Assembly: GCA_045539425.1 (NCBI GenBank)
Contig: JAZQFH010000010.1
Coordinates: 1-5,461, forward strand
Reading direction: 5' to 3'
DNA: 5,461 bases
DNA from: RUG14871 sp045539425
GTDB taxonomy: Bacteria > Bacillota_I > Bacilli_A > Erysipelotrichales > Erysipelotrichaceae
Numbering within the stretch: the stretch's first letter is position 1; each line of letters opens with the position of its first letter. The notes under the pieces were generated by a model. That model saw only the letters and a program-made list of their open reading frames with translations, did no database searches and was not told the origin of the DNA. Shown in pieces: positions 5,278-5,461 of this stretch. Made by a program: the position numbers and the translations under genes.

Positions 5278-5461
5278 TTGTATGTTTCTTTCAGAATGGA
5301 AGTGAGCACATGCTGAAATGTATTGGGAAAAATCTTCTGGCAAGTCAATTAGTCAGAACCATAACGAGCTCCTTCAGAAGCCAATTGAAAGCATCCATTA
5401 TGGAGCGATACAATAGGTCGCGATCTTCTTGCCCATATCATCTACAGCTCCCGTGCATTCC

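Larger units (their letters stand above)
5206..5461. other. Right flank of the IS, no convincing gene
   Basis: It holds a strong hairpin (5233-5262) and an adjoining palindrome (5262-5277). Two frames reach the edge without a recognisable family: a plus-strand frame from ATG 5310 (50 codons, Ser/Arg-rich, weak GGAAG site) and a minus-strand frame ending at TAA 5400-5398 (20 codons before it). If the IS insertion is simple, this DNA was once upstream of the regulator gene. On the minus strand TACAAT (5218-5213) could be its -10, but the -35 is poor. Confidence 0.5.

Noticed and set aside
5310..5461. Plus-strand frame open to the right edge
   Set aside because: Fifty Ser/Arg-rich codons with a weak ribosome site and no recognisable domain are not enough to call a gene.

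Overview
The window looks like chromosomal DNA from a Gram-positive anaerobe of the Clostridia, probably Lachnospiraceae-like. The grounds are AGGAGG-type ribosome binding sites, moderate GC content, a BTAD-type regulator joined to a GGDEF-like domain, and a three-gene IS66 element. This placement is inferred from style and gene content, not from a marker gene.

Left part (1-2407, all minus strand): three genes read leftwards and are spaced like an operon. First is a 406-residue regulator with an OmpR/SARP-like winged helix, a BTAD helical region and a degenerate GGDEF-like C-terminus (2407 to 1187). Next is a stand-alone 124-residue Hpt phosphotransfer protein with an intact phospho-accepting histidine (1122 to 748). 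Last is a secreted protein with a transglutaminase-like core that runs off the left edge (691 to <1). The regulator-Hpt gap carries a GGGAATA tandem repeat. It is a strong G-quadruplex candidate as DNA, and its transcript is C-rich and G-free for 69 nt. The transglutaminase gene has its Shine-Dalgarno sequence inside a perfect 6-bp hairpin next to the start codon.

Middle (2472-5205): a complete, apparently intact IS66-family insertion sequence of 2734 bp with tnpA, tnpB and tnpC on the plus strand. It is bounded by 22-bp imperfect inverted repeats that begin GTAAACGGTAAA. tnpA and tnpB overlap by 11 bp. tnpC lies 270 bp further on behind its own extended -10 promoter candidate and ends at a UUCG-loop terminator. 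TnpC keeps the DDE triad but lacks the cysteines of the usual IS66 zinc finger. No 8-bp target duplication is visible. Joining the two flanks restores a 7-bp-arm inverted repeat (CTACAAT...ATTGTAG), so the element seems to sit inside a former palindrome.

Right part (5206-5461): no convincing gene. It holds a perfect 11-bp-stem hairpin and an adjoining near-perfect 16-bp palindrome. If the insertion is simple, this was the upstream region of the regulator gene, and the element now separates the three-gene operon from it, entering 64 bp before the regulator start codon.

How the genes may work together: a DNA-binding regulator and a phosphorelay intermediate are encoded ahead of a secreted transglutaminase-like protein, which suggests regulated surface or extracellular protein processing. 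This is an inference from order and spacing alone.
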